DNA from: Antedon mediterranea
Taxonomy: Eukaryota > Echinodermata > Crinoidea > Comatulida > Antedonidae
Direction of reading: 5' to 3'
NCBI RefSeq assembly: GCF_964355755.1
Contig: NC_092676.1
Span: forward strand, 16,040,288-16,104,287
Length of the DNA stretch: 64,000 bases
This document shows, piece by piece, positions 20,499-32,900 of this stretch. The notes beneath the pieces are model-generated. The model ran no database searches and had not been told where the DNA came from. It was given only the letters and a program-made list of their open reading frames with translations. Position numbers and translations under genes: made by a program. Each line of letters starts with the position of its first letter. Positions within the stretch are counted from its first letter, which is position 1.

Positions 20499-22486
20499 AA
20501 ATATAACTATTTATTTGCATTTCGTCTATAGAGACATATACAATTCGATGTTGAGTCAATTGTCTTCCTTAAATACAAAATACATTTAAAATGTCATGAA
20601 TCTACTCAATTCATTAACAAAAAATTGTTTGTTTACTGTAGGCCCTATTCCGTGATTCCCGTTTGTATATTATAAACATATGGGCTTACAAACTATTTAA
20701 AAACTAAGTGATGTAAAGTTTAACAAACTATGCGGTCGTGATATTAAGAAAGTAAACAATTTTACTTACAATTTTAGCACAAAAATCTTCTCAAGTGTAC
20801 AACTCTGACATTTGCTTTTAGATTTGTAGACGAGTCAGAGCATGACGAAAAGCAATGTAACGCGAATGAGTTATCAAACACAATGTAATTGGAAATTGAT
20901 CAGTTTATACAGGCAAAACATAACATATACATACCTTATTTGTTACACCTTGTTCCTTCGATTGCACACTTTAGTGAATACTGTGAGATATGTTCTTATT
21001 TTAAACTAGTTTTATATATTCAATTTCCAGACTACATATCATAAATAATTAACATACATAAAATCGACACTATCGAATTAGAGGGCGAGGAGGATTGTGA
21101 CGCAGTACTGTATTGTGTTTACAACAGCTTTCATTGTTTCAGGATGATTACCTGGCAACAAAAACTCGGATTTATTAATCTATAACTGATACAATAAGCG
21201 ATCGACGAAACTGCCCATCCATATACAAATCGAGGGAGTTTGGCTCCAAATGGTGTATGATTCACAGGGTCAACTATACCTCCATGAGTTAGATTGAAAC
21301 GATGACGAAAAGTGTAAAATCTAAAGAGCTAAAAGATCGGTCGATTTCCCCACAGAAACAAATCAAGGTGATATTGCTATACTAAATTAATAAGCCTTTT
21401 TTATCTACATTTTCAACAATGTGTACTTGATTTGGACTAATAAAAGCATTAACATGCATTGAGAGCTTGCGTATGCGCTATATAAGAATGAACTATTATT
21501 ATAAGACAAATACCAACATCCAATAGCTGATTTAGGGTGGGACTAACCTTGCTGAAGTGGAACTAAAGTAAGAAAAGCAAGAACAGATACCACATGACAA
21601 GTAAAGTTTTTACTATTAGATACATAGTAAAAGCGGAACCAATACATATCCCATCGGTAACTGTTTAATAAGTTATCAAAATTAGCAAAAATATCCAATT
21701 TTGTCGTGTAAACAGAATTAAAAGTCAGAGTATTAGACCTATTTTGTTTATAATATGAAATTCACTGCAGCCGTGCAACAATGAATATGCAATTAAATTA
21801 AGACATAGCGAGACAATTATAGGATTGCGTTATGAATATATCGGAGTAAAAACAGGAACCCATATATTGTCACTACTCATTTTATTATACGTTTATACAG
21901 TATTTCATTTTCAACATTTCTTTAAAACTTTGTCAAAACCAATCTTCCAAATGCCAACACTTGTATGTTAAACTGTTAAATCATAGTGACTCAGTGACAC
22001 TAACCACGTTTCTGAAAAACGCGATGTATAGTGCTACACCAAACTTTAGCTTGATTAAATTTCCATTTATTGGTCTTATTTGCATGCATGCTAAATTATT
22101 AAAACGTGTAATTTAATTGTAATCTTAATTAATTTAGTAGTATATTGAGCCTAAATATATAGTGGAAATTATTGCTATTAGTTGGAATTCGTGAAAAACA
22201 AAATCCATTTCACATACATAATGTCTGTCATAAAATTAGTGTCATTTGTGGTGATCACTGTCGATTTTGTAAACATTTATTAGTTTAGCAACATGTTTAA
22301 AAATCACTTGTTATTTATATAGGTGACGCATATAATATTACATTATTACAGCAACCGTTGTTGTTCTGTGTGATGATTGGAATTCTCTTAACACTGACAT
22401 CTTCACAGACCATGATTCACATCAACTGTAGTCAGAATAAACATGATCAAGTCTTGTGGTTAGTTAGAGGTCAAGTCTAACCAACA

Positions 22487-22492
22487 TTTATT
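22487..22492 (-). promoter_or_regulatory. Polyadenylation signal AATAAA of MRPS6
   Basis: TTTATT on the plus strand is AATAAA on the minus strand, 56 nt after the MRPS6 stop codon, a normal distance for a 3'-end signal. Confidence 0.55.
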
Positions 22493-22547
22493 GTTCATAA
22501 AATCATTTAGACTTCTATTAGTAATTCAGCACTACAGTGTAATGTCA

Positions 22548-25500
22548 TCATTCAATAACACCAAGTTTCTTCCGTAACTTTTTGTCCGTTTCTAATTTCT
22601 TTGATTCTGGTGCGTACATTCCAGTATAGGGACCAGTACATTCAAACGGTTTATATTTAATATAATGTGGAACAATAAAGTGTTTTCTTATGATGTCAAT
22701 ATCCCTCTTGAAGTAAGGGTTGATATTGTGACATAACCGTGTTGACGCTTCAATATCTAAAATAAAGTAACTGTAAAGGAAAGAATAAAACCAAATTGTT
22801 AACATATATTTTTCAGCAAAAACATTAAGCATGATGATGAATCAAAATTTGCTGTTAATATTTATTTTTTGTCTGATATTTAAAAACTTGTTATTTTATT
22901 TGTTTTCACCAAAAAAAAACTCAATACTAGTAGAGTAGTAGTAGGTTAGGCCTAGCCATTACAAACAGCAGAGCAACAAAGAGCAACAAAGGCTATATTT
23001 TGTCAATTGTATAGACCAGTATTTTTCACTCTTCCCTGGATAGACAAATACTTGTGTATATTATTTAGTAGATTAGTTACATCATAATAGTCAATAATTT
23101 GGTACTTTTCGGGAATTGATTTTTTTATTTGGACAAGACTAGTATGTACATGAATTGAGGATAAAAACACAACTGAAGTGGAATCATTATACTGTAAAGG
23201 ATCATTATTATCAATGGGAATGCTGTGGTCCTCTCCAACTACCCATAAAAAAAACCTGAAAATACTTTTTAAAACATATTATAATCATGTTTTTGAGGCC
23301 CAATTTTACTCAATTGGTTTTGTTAATACATTACTTACTGTCCATAATAAAACTTTTGAGCATGGGCCATCATTGTATATGGTAGCTGTCGCTCTCCAAG
23401 ACTTTCCATACCTCGTACAATGGCACCTTGATTAATCAATTCACTCACAACTCGTTTCATGGCCTCAACAAGTGTTGGCTGAAACCAAATTTAAACATTA
23501 CACTAAATCACTGCTAATTTGAGTGTTACCAACACTCCGTTTGGAGACGTTTAAGCTAAAATATCTTTTTTGTAATCACTTGCTGCCTTTGTATACAATT
23601 GAAGCATAATAATATATATTAATTAATTATATATTTAGTTAGGCCTTTTATTTTAGTTTTTTTGGTCTCCTAGGGCCAGGCCTATAAAGGTTAAATTTCT
23701 AGTCTACAGACAGTAATTTCGGACACATAGGCCTAGGCCTAGTAATAATAATTGATAATATAATATTTTTTAATTTTTGAAATTTGCATATGTGTTAACA
23801 TGTTGAATTGTTATATAGGCCTATAGTATGTCACTTCAATAATAATTTTTTTTCCCTCTTTTGTGGTTAACCACCACCTTTATTCATTCAATATTTCATA
23901 CATATTTCGTTCACATTTCATTTTCGTACATTAAATTTCCGTTTTCTACTTTTTTCGTTATTTTCTGATTTTTACTCTTTTAACCTTTATACATAGTGTT
24001 TTAATTATATGCATACAGAAACCATAAAAATCTACACTTCATTTTGTACATGATATAATACTGTACATTTTAAAATACAAATATGGATGCCACTTATAAG
24101 TTACAACATGCCTAGTGTATTCATATTATTTAAACTGAATCCAGGGATTCTGGCATACAGGTTTTTTAAGTTCAGTTTTAATTTTAATTATGTATATGAC
24201 GTACACAGCCATTGAATACAATTGATTTTTTAATTGACATTTACTTCCTAACAGGAGTTCTTTGAACGAGCTACTGCTGTTATCTAGCTTTTTTAAATAT
24301 ATTGTCAATTTTTTCCACAGTATTACGTCTACAGTACAATAGTAAAACATATGTTTTTCGTCTTCAATGACTCCACAATTGTTAGATATGTTATTATTTT
24401 TCAGTTTCCAGTTATACAGTTTTAGATTTGTAGGTACAATTCTATTTAGTAATTTGTAATTCAACTGGGCAAATTTCTTAGTTTTTTCGTTTTTCACTTT
24501 TCTTTTCCAGACATCACACCACTTGATATCTTTGTTAAAAATGTTATTCCATTTAAGTATGCTTTTCGGGGGTATAAAAACATTATTAACAAAGTTAGAA
24601 TAAACATCTTTTGTCGTCATCTTAATTATATTGTTGATATTGTATTCCAGCTTCACATTCATATATTGGTTCATATTTGGCATATTATGTTTAATTATAC
24701 TTAACCACTCTTTTGGAATAGCTCTAGTTAAAGAAACATATTCAGCTATCCAGTTTTTCTTAATACGTAGTTGTTTAATTATTTCTATAGGTTTCATTAG
24801 ACGACTGAAAATAATTATATCTCCAATTTGATTAAAACCTGCATCTATCCAGTTCTTAAAGAATAGTGGTTTGTTTCTATATTTAATATAATTATTACCC
24901 CATAAGTTTTGCTTTATCACTTCTTCATACTTGTTAATTGTACCTTCATTATTCATATTATTAAATTCAACACAACACTTTAGAACATTATAATAAAAAG
25001 ATGGTATATTATCTAAGCCCATGTTATTTTTTAAATTGATATTTGACATACTTAAAATTAGTTGTTCGTTTCCAAATTTGTTAAAATAGTATAGTGGTAA
25101 GAGTTTCCATCTTACATGTTTTCTACACAGTAATTTTCTTGCCCATATCATTTTCAGAGAGTTTATGTGTAATGCGAAATCAGGCATACCTATGCCCCCT
25201 TTAATCATTTTACCGATTAAAGTTTTTCTTTTTATTTTTTCTGTTTTTCCATTCCATAAAAAGTTATATATCAATTTATTTATTTTAAAATAACATCATC
25301 TGGTACATCAATTATACATGCATTGTATGTTAGTTTAAACAAAGCTAAACTTTTTTAAATGGTAACTTTGCCAAAAAAGGTTAGGTTTCTTCCTTTCCAT
25401 CTATTGAGTAGCATTTCTAAGTTCTTTAATAATATTAGTGTAATTAAAATTTTTTTTAAACGATGAAAAAAACCCCAAATGAAGCAAAAATGGCTAGCCT

Positions 25501-28271
25501 AGGCCTCTCTAGTAGTAGACTCTAGCTAGACTAGGCCTAGGGCCTAGTTGTAGTACTGTGTAGTAGTTAAGAGAAGTAGGTCCAGCAGAAGGCTGACTGA
25601 GTTTGACGTTTCCCTATCTCCTAATAGGCATAGGCCTATGGGGCAATGCAGGGTAGGCCTAGCTAGTAGTAATAGGCGAACCCTAGCCTAGCTAGTTAGG
25701 GCCTAGCTAGCTAGGGATTTCGGCCATAAACCGTCTCGGCCAAAGTCAAGTCGGCCCCAAGTCAAGTCGGCCCCAAGTCAACTCGGCCTCAAGTCAACTC
25801 GGCCTCACGTCAACTCCGCCAAAAAATAATCGGTCAACTCGGCCCCGTTAAAGTATGGAATGCAAAAGGTGCAAAGGAAGGGGATTGATAAAATAATATT
25901 TTTTACCTATGACTTTTTTTTAATGAATATTAATATTTAGACAATACTACATTTAGCAAAAAAAATAAGGAGGATTTCACCATCTTTCCTTTATTTACGT
26001 TTAATAAAATTAACAAACAATTGATTAATAAGCTAGCATTCATACTATTATTAATGATTACAATATAAACATTTTGAATTTGGAACATTGTAGACCCAAT
26101 AATGATGATGCACGTACGTGGGCACGTATGTTCGTAAGTGCGTCAAAATTCAATAAACATGTCCGATATGCGAGGACATTTATTAGGTGTAATAAGATTG
26201 TTTGGTTGAATCATTGAGGTATTAAATAATGTTAAAGACCCCTTCCATGCAATTTTGGACGTTTTTTGGAAAATAATACATATATTTCACTTTAAAAACA
26301 TTAAACCATGTCATTCCTTGTCTTAAATGTACGTTTTATGGTAAATTATGATAAAAAGTGAGAAACAATGCACTACAGTACCTAAGTAGCTCGCGGCGAT
26401 CGACCTCTCGTGGACGGTCTTAGGCCTAGCCTAGCTAGGCTTAGTTTTGTAGGCCTAGCTGGTAAACATCGGTAACGTACGAACATCGTACGCTAGCTAT
26501 ATACCTAGCCTGACGTTGTATAGTTGCTGCATTAATTGTCTTTCTATTTTTGCCAGACTCAGTTGATACAAATTGGGGAAAACACGGTATTTTCGCTGAA
26601 AAGTTAAAGACGAAAAAAGTTATCGCAATAGGACCATATAGTATTATTTTTACATTAAATATAGTTTGTGATCTTAAATTAGATCTAAAAAATGTAGGGA
26701 AGGGGGCTTTAACTCCATGGTTGAATCACGCGTAGATTTCTTCAGTGTATGCATTTGATTAGGCGACAACATCTGAAACCAATTCGTAGCTGCGCATTTG
26801 GCAGCTATTTCGATATCTACAAGTGCTACGTGTTTTCGCTGACCGGGGGATTCCCCTTTTTTAAAAACGCAAATCATGGACAAAAACGATATGTACGATA
26901 ATTTTTCTATGACCAAATGGTGGAACCATGGAGCTATAATATCGGCAATGACATCATTTTTTTCACGCTGCTGCTCTAGCCGGCTACGTCACACAAGATG
27001 ACTCATTCATTAGATGAAATCAAGCAGCTTTATAGTACTACACTTTGACATTTTTGTTAAAATGGAAACTCCACTGTAATTTATTGGTACCACCTGTTGA
27101 ATCCAAAAACGGCTGAGAAAAGAGTCTAACGACAAATCCCAAAGCATTCTGGTATTTATGAGTCCCATGATATAATTCGCTGTCAGATAATCATTGAATT
27201 ATTATCAAAACAGTCCATTGAAGTTTTTGTTTGTAATAGGATACTTGAATGAAGTATCTAGGCGTGATGAAGCGATCCCCAGACTTGACCTTAGCAATAA
27301 CAATAAGCGAGCAGCGTTTTTTGTAAGAAATATTCTTGTATATGAGTATTTTTCTTATTTTTTTTTTCGCCGTTGCTAAAGATACGGTACCGTATCCATG
27401 CTTTTAAAAACTAAAGATACGGTAATTATAGAGGGCGCTTCCGTTTGCTAAAAGTACGGTAAAATTGCATTCCTAAAACTCGTACCTAAATATAAAACTC
27501 GTTCCTAAATATAAAACTCCTTCCTAAATATTAAACTCCTTCCTAAATATTAAAAACCTAACCCTCTAAATAATCTCTCTTAAATTAAAAACTAAAAAAA
27601 AAAAAAAAAAGACGTCAAGAAGAGTATCGAACCCCCAACCCCTTAAGCCAAAGCCTCATCACATGCCCACTAGGCTACACAGCTGGCTTGCAGAAAACCA
27701 ATGCAATAACCTATTTGATTAACATCCACATTACATAGCGCCCTCTATAATTACCGTACCTTTAGTTTTTAAAAGTATGGATACGGTACCGTATCTTTAG
27801 ACATAACGTTTTTTTTTAAGAGTGGATAAATAGTAATAATAAATCATAATAATATTAAGTACTTTTTGCGTTCCATACTTGATTGTGGCCGAGTTGACCG
27901 ATTAGTTTTTGGCCGAGTTGACGTGAGGCCGAGTTGACGTGAGGCCGAGTTGACTTGGGGCCGACTTGACGTGGGCCGACTTGACTTTGGCCGAGACGGT
28001 TTGGGGCCGACTTGACCTGCACCCTAGCTAGGCTAGGGCCTAGTCTAGCTAGCTAGTTAGGCTAGGCCTGCCTAGGTAGTAGTACTAGGCCTAGGCCTAG
28101 CCTACTAGATAGAGGCCTAGCCTAGCCTAGCTAGTTAGTAGGCCGGCCTAGCATACAATTAAATTATCGTTTCCATATTATTAAGTCACTAACATAGAAG
28201 AAATTCAAAAATCAAAGCTGACGAACCCTTTCTAAAGCTCGCATTATAAGAGACAGTTCATATCGAGGCAT
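22548..28271 (-). CDS. MRPS6: Mitochondrial small ribosomal subunit protein bS6m
   Basis: Component of the mitochondrial 28S ribosomal subunit, imported into the matrix. Three exons: 28271-28227 (MPRYELSLIMRALER), 23478-23339 (LINQGAIVRGMESLGERQL, PYTMMAHAQKFYYG) and 22770-22548 (YFILDIEAS, RDIDIIRKHFIV), ending in TGA at 22550-22548. Phases are 0 then 2 and close exactly, giving about 135 residues against about 125 in human. The start MPRYELSLI and the G-A-I-V-R / L-G-E-R-x-L-P-Y core are characteristic of the family. The donor of exon 1 (AGG|GTTCGT) is weak. Intron 1 (about 4.7 kb) hosts an L1/Tx1-like LINE and a foldback-like element. The gene is head-to-head with ATP5PO, 1.66 kb away. Confidence 0.92.
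23860..25470 (-). mobile_element. 5'-truncated L1/Tx1-like LINE (ORF2 C-terminal part)
   Basis: The long minus-strand frame 25274-24126 begins IYNFLWNGKTEKIKRKTL, then KGGIGMPDF, and ends with a Cys/His-containing tail (NNCGVIEDEKHMFYYC). F-L-W-N-G-K...K-R-K-T-L...G-G-x-x-x-P-x-F is the post-RT signature of L1/Tx1-type ORF2. Upstream, in other frames, LLNRWKGRNLTFFGKV and ALFKLTYNACIIDVPDD extend the match to about 25470, where it stops. The RT core is absent (5' truncation). It sits in MRPS6 intron 1 in the sense orientation. Confidence 0.85.
27376..27800. mobile_element. Nested 425-bp MITE with 63-bp inverted repeats
   Basis: It starts CTAAAGATACGGTACCGTAT and ends with the reverse complement. 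The matching arms run to ATAATTATAGAGGGCGC-type words at about 27440 and 27737. Each arm carries CTAAAG(A/G)TACGGTA twice. The interior has a ~20-bp tandem repeat (CCTAAATATAAAACTC-like, 27483-27560), an A-run (27592-27610) and a tRNA-like stretch. Confidence 0.88.
27615..27692 (-). other. tRNA-like pol III promoter segment inside the nested MITE
   Basis: On the minus strand, box A TAGCCTAGTGGG (27676-27665) and box B GGTTCGATACTC (27633-27622) are about 31 nt apart. They are followed 12 nt later by a run of about 18 T, a pol III terminator. No full cloverleaf acceptor pairing is visible, so I call it tRNA-derived and not a tRNA gene. Confidence 0.5.
28020..28155. repeat. CTAG/AGGCCTAG-rich low-complexity tract
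   Basis: Dense repetition of TAGGCCTAG and CTAGCTAG words, mirrored on the other side of the foldback element at 25500-25715. It is either the target of the insertion or part of a longer, decayed arm. The same word is scattered singly through the window. Confidence 0.7.
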
Positions 28272-29929
28272 TTTAAAGTTTGTTTTTACGACTAGGCCTA
28301 CTTCCTTACAGGCAAAAAGTCCATGTGTTGTGTTTCGTTAATAATCGTTGGTTGGTGTCGCCGTTTGAAATGCGTTGACATCAGAGGAAATACGTTTTGC
28401 GCGTTAACTTCAGGAAGTTTGTTTTTAGTATGCGTGGGGTTATTCATTTTTTAGTGAATACATGTAGCTATAAATTAATTAATAATTTATAGCGCCATGT
28501 TAATACAGTACAGTCATTTTATTCTAAATGAAGAGAAAATTAAAGAGTTCATTCATCAAGCACATTTTAATGAATCAAATCCTAAGAAAGTGATAGAATA
28601 GTATCAGTATGCCTCCTAGGCTATACATATTTATTCATTCCTCCACCATGTATGGGCCAATTAACAAAAGAAGGAGATGGATGACATCAGCTTACAATAA
28701 AAGTACAAATTACAACATCAAAAATAAATATAAAACTCTTTAAGAATTATAAAAGACCTATAGGCCTATAGACCCTAATAAAAAGTTAACATTTAATAAA
28801 AAGTTAAAATTAACAATAAAAAATTGAAGAAAGACAATGAATCATAAAAAAGCAAAGTCGAAGAAATCATTTAGAGAAGGCGCGAAGAATGAAGCTAATG
28901 ACCTTTAGGGCTATCCTAGAAAATCTTTTATAAATGTATTTATTTGTAATGTTTTTTCGCGCCGCGCCTTTAGGCAGTTATATTCAAGAGGGATTCAAGA
29001 GGACGGAACTATTACTGAAATTGCCATCACATCATCACGCTGAAAAAACGGAACTTGTAAACTCGGACTGGGCATGCGAAAACCCCACAGCACGTTTGGG
29101 AGTCTATGAAATGATGTATGCAGACAGTGTATTCTGTAAGAAGACCCTGTTAAATAACAATTTCGTTTTGTCTGTCAACGTAGACCGGGCGGGTAGCCTA
29201 TTGAATAATTGTCCAAAAAATCCTTCTTCGGGTAAATTTTGGCGAATGGTGGTGTAAATGAACTTTTGTTTGATTAGTGAGTAGGCCTACGATTGTTGGC
29301 GACTAGAAATTATAATTTTGTTTACTGGTTGGGGTAATGTGGGGACCCAACCCGAGCCGGAATATGTACAGTATAGTATAACTTAGGATTATATATTTGT
29401 TCTGAGTAGGCCACGGTCGACTTTGTTCATTTCAGATTGTTTACTACTGCCATCGTTAACACAAATAATTGATAATAAAATCATCATTTCTTAAATTAGC
29501 AAATAGAATACCTATAAAAAAAAAGCATGAATAAAGAAAGAACAGTAAACTATTACGTCAAAATTTGAATGGCGTTTTTTGTAAGAAATATTTCTTGTTT
29601 ATAATGATTTTCCAAATAAATTCAAATCAAATATAGTTTGACGGATGATCACAAATGTACACGCATTTAAAAAGGCATTCTTTCATTTTATGCAAAACAT
29701 CAGTGCGCAGGCGTAACCAAATACTGCAACAACATTTTTTTTTAAATAAATAAAACATTCTTCTTCTTATATCAAATTTTACATTTTTAATGTGTCATAA
29801 ATTAAAAGAAAATATAAAACATTTACAATTAGCTTAAATGAAGCAATACAAAAACGTTACAGTAATTAAAACCCAAAATATAAATACTATTGGTTTAGTG
29901 GCTCGCTCGGACGTGAAAAAACTAAAAAC
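28272..29929. promoter_or_regulatory. Divergent intergenic region between MRPS6 and ATP5PO
   Basis: 1.66 kb separating two head-to-head start codons of nuclear genes for mitochondrial proteins. A shared promoter region is plausible. No TATA box or other site was fixed by eye. The open frame 28934-29257 (107 codons, plus) has no recognised motif and is not supported as a gene. Confidence 0.4.
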
Positions 29930-32900
29930 ATGGCTTCACCGGCAAAATTTTCTGTTTTGGTAAAGTTGTAAAATACTGATTAATATAGGCCTACAATACA
30001 AGTATTTAGTAGTATCAATTATCAATGTCTGTAATAAATATATTTTTAACGTATACAGATAAAAAAGTGACTTATTACTGCCGAGTCCTAGGCCTAGCCT
30101 TAGGCCTCCTCTCCCTGGATTACGGTCGAAGCGGCCGCCAACTAAAGCGGCCGCTAGTTCAATAACGGTAATCTGTATGGAACGCCGTGTGCGCTTTGAT
30201 TGTCGTTGTTTTGTAATCTTTGATTGTCATTGTTTCGACAGGTTTTCTTTACCTCGGACGTAAATAACAATCTACATTATTATGTAATTTATTCTCTTTT
30301 TTTTACAGATTGAATGTGATACGCGTACGTTCTTTTAAATGAAATGGCGAATCGATGATTACTTATTTTAACTGTTCTAAATGATATACATATGTTTAAT
30401 AAAGTCTAAAATACATTGTGGTGTTTATATTGTATATTAATATAATATAATAATAAGCCAATTATTAAGAATTATATATAAATAAACCAATCAATAAAGT
30501 ATATCAAAATATATAAATATATTAATAATTAAAAATATTTGTTATTGTATATTAATTAATTAGTAAAATAACTAGTAGTGTTCGCAATCATAATTTAATT
30601 ACAATAACATGATGACAGCAATTTATTTGTACGTAAATTATTAATGCAATACTGTATAAAGATTCAATAGTACATAATATGTCAAATGAGATATCAAGAT
30701 TCGGCAATACCGTACGTAAATTATTAATGCAATACTGTATAAAGATTCGATAGTATGTAAAAATGAGATATAAAGATTCGGCAATACCGTACGTAAATTA
30801 TTATTGCAATACTGTATAAAGATTCAATAGTATGTAAACGAGATATAAAGATTTGGCAATACCGTATACGTAAATTATTAATGCAATACTGTATAAAGAT
30901 TCGATAGTATGTAAACAAGATATAAATATTCGGCAATACCGTACGTAAATTATTAATGCAATACTGTATAAAGATTCGATAGTATGTAAACGAGATATAA
31001 AGATTCGGCAATACCGTATACGTAAATTATTATTGCAATACTGTATAAAGATTCGATAGTATGTCAAATGAGATATCAAGATTCGGCAATACCGTACGTA
31101 AATTATTAATGCAATACTGTATAAAATTCGATAGTATGTAAATGAGATATAAATATTTGGCAATACCGTACGTAAATTATTATTGCAATACTGTATAAAA
31201 TTCGATAGTTAAATGTAAATGAGATATAAATATTCGGCAATACCGTACGTAAATTATTATTGCAATACTGTATAAAATTCGATAGTTAAATGTAAATGAG
31301 ATATAAATATTCGGCAATACCGTACGTAAATTATTATTGCAATACTGTATAAAATTCGATAGTATGTAAATGAGATATAAAGATTCGGCAATACCGTACG
31401 TAAATTATTATTATTGCAATACTGTATAAGGATTCAATAGCATATAAACGAGATATAAAGATTCGGCAATACCGTATATGTAAATTATTATTGCAATACT
31501 GTATAAGGATTCAATAGTATGTAAACGAGATATAAAGGTTCGGCAAAATATATTTCGATATATGTATTAGTTAATAGTAAATACAAATAAAATATACATT
31601 GATTTATCGGCAGGCAAACTTAATTATTATAGAAATATAAAGATTTGATAGTACATGAGTTGGCTTATATTTATTTAGCTGTAACTCAACTCGCCATAGG
31701 CCATGGCGTTGACAACGACAATCAAAGATTAAAGCGCACATGGCGTTCCATACAAATGACGATATTAAACTGGCGGCCGCTTTGGTTGGCGGCCGCTTCG
31801 ACCATACTCCCTCTCCCTGCCCTGCTGAATATGAATCTGGTAGCTACTCTACTGTCTGTAAAAACGCTGTTCCATCTCCATATAGCTAACCTATATGCTT
31901 AGTTTTTCGGCTGTCGATTATGGAAGGGCCAAATTTATATCCTCTCAAGTTCAACCAAATAGCCTAGAGTTTTAATTTTCCATTTCCAATATGTTTAGAC
32001 TAGGCTAGGCTTGGACCTAATCTAGGCCTAGAAATAATATAATTTAGTAAATTAAATTAGCCTTCAGAAACTGTCGGTGTCATCACATCATTTCGCAAAG
32101 AAAGGAGATTTGTTGTACGAGATGAATAGTATGTGCACGGTGTGCTCACATCATCAAAACTAAGCATAGCGCATGTGCATCATCTTGGTTGTTAAATTTA
32201 GACAAACTTGATTTGTTTTAATTGTAACACCACAACGTCGTCAAAGCAAACTCTGATTAGAGCGTGCCTTCTCTAACACTGAAACAGTATTCTGAAACCA
32301 TCTCCTCCTCCTGTCTTCTGTCATCCTACTTGCTTGCTCCCTAGTCTTTTCATAACACCACAACACATCATTAAATTGGTTTCATTGTTTTTTTTTTCTG
32401 GATGTAGGCAAGAAAGCTGTCAACTTCAGCCATTCGACAGGGTCAATTGGTCAAGGTATGAAAAACTTCATTAACTTTTTTCGTTCACCTTTAAATGTAC
32501 CCCTGTATAAAGTGGATGTACCCACTTATGTTATAAATTATTGTTTGGTTATATTTATTTAGACGCCTCTACAAGTATATGGAGTTGGTGGACGGTATGC
32601 TACTGCCCTTTATTCAGCTGCTACAAAGGAAAAACAACTTGATCAAGTCAATAAAGAGCTTGTAGAGTTCCAAGTAAGTGGTCCAATTGTTAGCTTTTAG
32701 TATCTGTACACGCAATATTCAAATGCCAACTTTTGTCAAAATGTGAGGCAAATGTACACCAATCATACATGTATGTTAAAGCGTGTAATAATCACTCTAG
32801 CCTCCACTGAGCCCATGCCGCATATACCGCATCCATGGTTGAGAATACACATTAAGAGGATGACTGTAATGAACAAACACACACAAGGAAGAAAAGTGTT

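Larger units (their letters stand above)
17890..22547. other. Intergenic region between adhesion GPCR 5' end and MRPS6 3' end
   Basis: No coding sequence recognised. It contains the second (NGTC)n element (18600-18781), the 33-bp AT-rich array (19085-19805) and the 118-bp duplication (20263-20498). The remainder is ordinary AT-rich DNA. Both flanking genes are on the minus strand, so the GPCR promoter should lie here, probably upstream of a 5'-UTR exon ending near 17924. I cannot place it. Confidence 0.6.
25720..28015. mobile_element. Foldback-like DNA transposon with ~150-bp repetitive terminal inverted repeats
   Basis: The left arm (25720-25876) and right arm (27862-28015) are reverse complements. 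Both contain AAACCGTCTCGGCC, several units of GTCAAGTCGGCC / GTCAACTCGGCC, AATCGGTCAACTCGGCC, and inner ends AAGTATGGAATGCAAAA and its counterpart. The body (about 2 kb) has no transposase that I recognise. A minus-strand frame 26916-26674 (KKGESPGQRKHVALVD) is unidentified. A smaller inverted-repeat element lies inside (27376-27800). Both outer flanks are rich in CTAG and AGGCCTAG words. It is inserted in MRPS6 intron 1. Confidence 0.88.

Noticed and set aside
28934-29257. 107-codon plus-strand frame upstream of ATP5PO
   Set aside because: No motif, no splice or start support, and it is not linked in phase to ATP5PO exon 1 at 29930.
30724-31163. Two overlapping minus-strand frames of 95 and 120 codons
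   Set aside because: Periodic reading of the ~76-bp minisatellite inside the TIR element, not coding.
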